Shown here: positions 60,244-64,000 of the stretch, piece after piece
Position numbering within the stretch: position 1 is the stretch's first letter
Layout of the letters: each line of letters opens with the position of its first letter
Source: Geobacter sp.
GTDB taxonomy: Bacteria > Desulfobacterota > Desulfuromonadia > Geobacterales > Pseudopelobacteraceae
Length of the DNA: 64,000 nucleotides
Reading direction: 5' to 3'
NCBI GenBank assembly: GCA_009885845.1
Contig: VFJW01000033.1
Coordinates: forward strand, 91,429-155,428
The notes under the pieces: model-generated
What the model saw: only the letters and a program-made list of their open reading frames with translations
The model's database searches: none
Told to the model about the DNA's origin: nothing
Made by a program: the position numbers and the translations under genes

Positions 60244-62879
60244 AGCCCTGCTGCAATCAGTACTCCTGCCGCAAGAGCAAGATTGCCGAGGATGATAGCG
60301 GTATCCTTGATTTCGCGCATCCAGGCGATGCGGTCGTATTTTTGAGGGACGATAACGGTGTCACCCGGCTCCAGGGTCGTGGACATGAATCCGCTAAATA
60401 TCAGGTTCTTAAACATTGAAACCTGCTGCCTGCTCAAGACCGTTCCATCCACCCGGACAATATAGATATCGCTTTCTTCCGCAGTTCTGATCGGGCCGCC
60501 CGCTTTCGCCAGATAAAACGCCACATCATCATCGTCAACCGGGATAAAGCTGGTCGGGTTATAGACCTGGCCGAGGACGTTGACGGCGTTAGGCATCTGG
60601 TTGACTTCCAACAGATCGCCACCCATGAGTTCGACGTCATAGCGGGAATTTTTGAACTTGTCGGGTGACTCCATGCGGATTACCAGACGCCCTTCAGCCT
60701 TCGATGTTTTTAGTAAAGCTATTGATCGCTGCAGGCTCTCCAAGGCCGCCCTGGTGGCCTCCAGCTCCTCCTTTGTGGAAGCGACCGAGGTAACTTCCGC
60801 TTGCTTTTTCAGGATGTCCTGCTCGGTTTTAGCCACAAACTCATCCATCCGTTTCTGTTGCAGCTCCCGGATGGACACCCTGGTAAATTTGGCGGCGCGC
60901 AGATATGCCTTATCGGTAAAGCCACCGGCCCGCTCGATCAGTGTGCTCAGTTTTTCCCCTTTATAGATCGGGTATACTCCGGGAAAACGGAATTCACCCT
61001 GGAGCGCTACATAGCGCTCTTTTTCTTCGGCCCAGTTGGGGATTTTCCTGATGCTCAACTCGTCAAACGGGGCAAGCAGCAGATTGTCCTTCGGGTTGCC
61101 TTTGATGGCCTCTTCCAGATCGATGACTATGGGAAACGACGAAACCGCCTCGCCGGTTTGCTTGATGCGATTTATCTCGGCATTTTTCAGATAGGCGGTG
61201 ATTTTGGGATTGCCTGCCAACAACAGGAGATCTCGCACCTTCATATTGGTAAAGAGGCGGTATTCTCCGGGGCGCTGCACCTCGCCGTTCACCTTGACCC
61301 TGGGCATTTCCTCCATCTCCCAGCGATAGAAAATCCGTATTTTGTCGAACTCCTTAAGTTCCAGGTCATGCGCGGGGTCACCCGCCAGCGCCTTGGCAAC
61401 ATTGACGAAGAGTTTTTCCGGGTGATAATCGGGAGGATAAAGCCGGGTGATTTCCGCGTCATCCTTGTAATATTCGGCGAGCAGATTGTCCTGCAGCAGC
61501 AGACTGCTCAGGCGCATGCCGCTCTTGAGCGCGTAGTCGCCGGGGCGCAGCACATAGCCGTCAAGTCTGACATGATCACGCAGGGTGGCGTCGATGGGGA
61601 AAATCTTGACGATGTCCAGGTCCTGGATGGCGACATTTTTTATGAGCTCGTCCAGGTTTTTACTCCCCACTTTCGGATCGATGTTGAAATCGGCCACCAC
61701 CTTCTTTTCATGGGCGGCAACCCGGGAAATCTGTACTCTCTGGAGGTAACCGGTGGGGAGCAAACCTTCCGCCAGACCGACCAGTTCACCCAGATCCTTT
61801 TCGTCTTTGAGTTCATAGAGAGCCGGTCTTTTTACGTTGCCGCCAATTCCGGCAACCCTGCCGATAACCGGCACAAAGATGGTGTCTCCGGGCTGGAGGC
61901 GAATGTCCCTGCTCTTGTCCCCTTTGAGAAAGAAATCGTAGAGATCAACCGTTTCGACGATCTTGCCCTCCCGCTTGATTTGGATAGTGCGCAGGGTGCC
62001 ACTTTTCAGCGGCCCGCCGGAGGCGCTGAGGGCATTAAGCAGCGTCGAGAGGGAACTCAGGTTGTAATCGCCCGGCGCTTTCACTTCGCCGACGACGAAC
62101 ACCTTGATGACCCGCAGTTTGCCCATGGTCACATTAAGGTTGAAATCTTTGAAATTCTTCGCCAGGCTGGCCTTCAACACGCCCGAAAGCCGGCCATAAG
62201 TGATACCCCAGACCTTTAGGCTTCCAACCTTGGGGAGTACTATTTCGCCGCTCCGATTAACCTCCAGTTCATACGTGCCTTCGACGACCCCCCAGAGATT
62301 GAGAATAATCCTGTCTCCCGGGCCGATGACGTAATCAGGGCCGACCGGGATATCGGTAAGCGGCGCAAAACCGGTCGCCGCCGGGCTGAAAAAGTTATAG
62401 CCGAACTGGGTAAGATTTTTAACCTTGTATGGCTGAGGCCGGCCAATGCCATCACTGTTTTCCTCGGCATTTTCTTCGGCTGCCACACTCTTTTCAATGG
62501 CGGAACTATCATCTTGATCCGTACCGTTTTCCATGCCTTTTTTATTCGTTTTTTCAGCAACGCCATCGGTTCCGGTATTTCCGGAGCTTTTCAGGGTTGC
62601 AGGTTCTGCCGGACGGTTAGCGGGAGGAGCTGGAGCTATTTTGGGCGCAGAGGGGGCGGTTGCGGCTGGACGATATGGTGATGGCGGCAGAGACTGTTTG
62701 GCCGGAACGGATGGCGGCAGTCCCTCGGCTTGAACACCATGACAATTAATCAACATGCCGACAAACCACATCAGAGTTATAAAATGTAATATTACATTTT
62801 TCAAAGGGCATCTCCTGTTGTTGTCCGTAAAATTTTGCGCAGTTTTTGCCTTCTGCCTGACTCCATCCAACAACTCCAA
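60240..62879 (-). CDS. Polysaccharide export (Wza-like) protein with multiple SLBB domains
   Basis: YVIGPGDRIILNLWGVVEG; repeated SLBB: VFVVGEVKAPGDYNLSSLSTLLNALSASGG, VNGEVQRPGEYRLF, GQVYNPTSFIPVDDDDVAFYLAKAGG. Confidence 0.95.
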   Translation of the reverse strand: MELLDGVRQKAKTAQNFTDNNRRCPLKNVILHFITLMWFVGMLINCHGVQAEGLPPSVPAKQSLPPSPYRPAATAPSAPKIAPAPPANRPAEPATLKSSGNTGTDGVAEKTNKKGMENGTDQDDSSAIEKSVAAEENAEENSDGIGRPQPYKVKNLTQFGYNFFSPAATGFAPLTDIPVGPDYVIGPGDRIILNLWGVVEGTYELEVNRSGEIVLPKVGSLKVWGITYGRLSGVLKASLAKNFKDFNLNVTMGKLRVIKVFVVGEVKAPGDYNLSSLSTLLNALSASGGPLKSGTLRTIQIKREGKIVETVDLYDFFLKGDKSRDIRLQPGDTIFVPVIGRVAGIGGNVKRPALYELKDEKDLGELVGLAEGLLPTGYLQRVQISRVAAHEKKVVADFNIDPKVGSKNLDELIKNVAIQDLDIVKIFPIDATLRDHVRLDGYVLRPGDYALKSGMRLSSLLLQDNLLAEYYKDDAEITRLYPPDYHPEKLFVNVAKALAGDPAHDLELKEFDKIRIFYRWEMEEMPRVKVNGEVQRPGEYRLFTNMKVRDLLLLAGNPKITAYLKNAEINRIKQTGEAVSSFPIVIDLEEAIKGNPKDNLLLAPFDELSIRKIPNWAEEKERYVALQGEFRFPGVYPIYKGEKLSTLIERAGGFTDKAYLRAAKFTRVSIRELQQKRMDEFVAKTEQDILKKQAEVTSVASTKEELEATRAALESLQRSIALLKTSKAEGRLVIRMESPDKFKNSRYDVELMGGDLLEVNQMPNAVNVLGQVYNPTSFIPVDDDDVAFYLAKAGGPIRTAEESDIYIVRVDGTVLSRQQVSMFKNLIFSGFMSTTLEPGDTVIVPQKYDRIAWMREIKDTAIILGNLALAAGVLIAAGL

Positions 62880-63354
62880 TATGTGTGAAATAATAGCAGT
62901 TCTGCCCGAATTGACTATGAGCCGTCGTCCTTATTTGAAATAGGATAATTGAACGTTTGCTCTTAGGCTGTTGCACCATGCCGGGTAGTCGTTTGTCCTA
63001 GGTTTGCAATCAGGCAAGGGTTCCCCCGCTTCACCTCCTGATTGTCCCTTTCAGTCAGGTCATAGTCACCTCTGCCTATAGCACAAACACCTATGCGCCT
63101 GTTCCTGAAACACTTATGGAAATTGCAGACATCCGCTGAATATCATACTCTCCGCAATTGTGTATCCTTGGCGGCTCGATTTCCGGTTTTGATGAGGCGA
63201 TCAAGGCGGCGTACGACGACATGTACCAGGACACCAAAATGATTCGTGAATTCAGGGAGATGAAGAGGAACAAGCAAAAGGAAAGCACGGTTTCACAAAG
63301 ACTGTCAAAGTGTACAACAAGAAAACCCCGGATATGCTGAAAGGAGGGGTAGTT

Positions 63355-63567
63355 GTGAAATATTTTGTTTTTTGGAGTTTACTCGTCTTCAGTCCGGGAA
63401 TAGTTACTCCACACTCCGTATTTGCAGCTCCACCTGCGGCTGCGAGGGTCGTTTATCAGACTCTCCCCAAACCGGGGGAGAAGGTATCGATCAATGCAGA
63501 CTACTATTTCACCTACGGCTTCAACAAACAACCAAAGCTCGGCAAGGCATACAAATCAGTATGTTGA
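63355..63567 (+). pseudogene. Truncated exported protein (possible FixH/YtkA-like fragment)
   Basis: GTG start, signal peptide VKYFVFWSLLVFSPG...SVFAAPPAAARVVYQTLPKPGEKVSINADYYFTYGFNKQPKLGKAYKSVC*; ends abruptly shortly before a dispersed palindrome. Confidence 0.4.
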
Positions 63568-63638
63568 GGAGCCGAAGACGAGCCAACGAAGAGGGCGCTT
63601 TGATCTGGAATTGGAATAACATCTTTTATTTCGAAAGT

Positions 63639-63699
63639 CCCCTCTCCCTTGCCTAGAGGCACCTACTTTTGGTGACGCGAGGGGGTTAGGGGGGAGGGG
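63639..63699. repeat. C/G-rich dispersed palindromic repeat
   Basis: CCCCTCTCCCTTGCCTAG...GAGGGGGTTAGGGGGGAGGGG; related in style to 34606 and 39623. Confidence 0.65.
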
Positions 63700-63904
63700 A
63701 TTGTTTTATGTGTATGTTTACGTGTTCCAGCGTACTAGGACGGAATCTGATATTTCTTCCATTTTGACCGATGCGAATAACAGACATGCGCCAATTTCAG
63801 CAATAGCTGCAGTCGGATAGACTTGCGCTGCAAACGTATTTCATCGCTCCGGTTGAAGAGCCGGGTATCGCCGTCATATTCACCACAGCAGAGGAGCCCG
63901 CTCA

Positions 63905-64000
63905 ATGAAAAAGACCTGTTGCACGTTGTTCTGCGCAGCCTTACTTTTCGCGATTTCCGAAGGTGTCCTGGCTGCCGACATTTCTGTTGACTCCACCACC
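63905..64000 (+). CDS. Exported protein, 5' part only (runs off window)
   Basis: MKKTCCTLFCAALLFAISEGVLAADISVDSTT..., signal peptide. Confidence 0.6.
   Translation, partial: MKKTCCTLFCAALLFAISEGVLAADISVDSTT

Noticed and set aside
60801-62219. 472-aa plus-strand ORF
   Set aside because: Antisense to the SLBB export gene; no recognisable domain.
46399-62879. Phage or integrative element
   Set aside because: No integrase, phage structural genes or tRNA target seen; content fits a polysaccharide locus.

Overview
The 64 kb window looks like a chromosomal segment from a Geobacter-like deltaproteobacterium. That placement is an inference from protein style; I ran no search. From left to right it contains: the 3' end of glpD and an acyltransferase/hydrolase fusion; a c-di-GMP pair (a diguanylate cyclase with five 384-bp tandem PAS repeats, next to an HD-GYP protein); a stress and metal-homeostasis region (UbiB-like kinase, DJ-1/PfpI, hydrolase-OsmC fusion, ADP-ribosylglycohydrolase, TerC, ZIP, TPM/LemA, KatG, OsmC, ferritin-like proteins, alcohol dehydrogenase, DUF302); a MASE3/PocR/PAS histidine kinase region seeded with short repeats; a NarXL-like two-component system; a WecA-like transferase with a secreted EF-hand/dockerin-like protein; an SCO1 / FKBP / cytochrome c-periplasmic-binding fusion / multicopper oxidase cluster; and an AT-rich exopolysaccharide island (46.4-62.9 kb) with several decayed genes. 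The best candidates for something new are: (1) a 176-bp MITE-like element with terminal inverted repeats, one copy of which has a 6-bp target-site duplication, plus degenerate copies, one bordering a decayed kinase; (2) two standalone AAA+ ATPase genes (DUF4143-type and DUF234-type), each with an inverted repeat in the promoter and each bracketed by direct repeats about 1.65 kb apart; (3) the multicopper oxidase module with an unusual cytochrome-binding-protein fusion; (4) a recurring intergenic leader motif upstream of several minus-strand genes. No rRNA, tRNA or CRISPR array was recognised.
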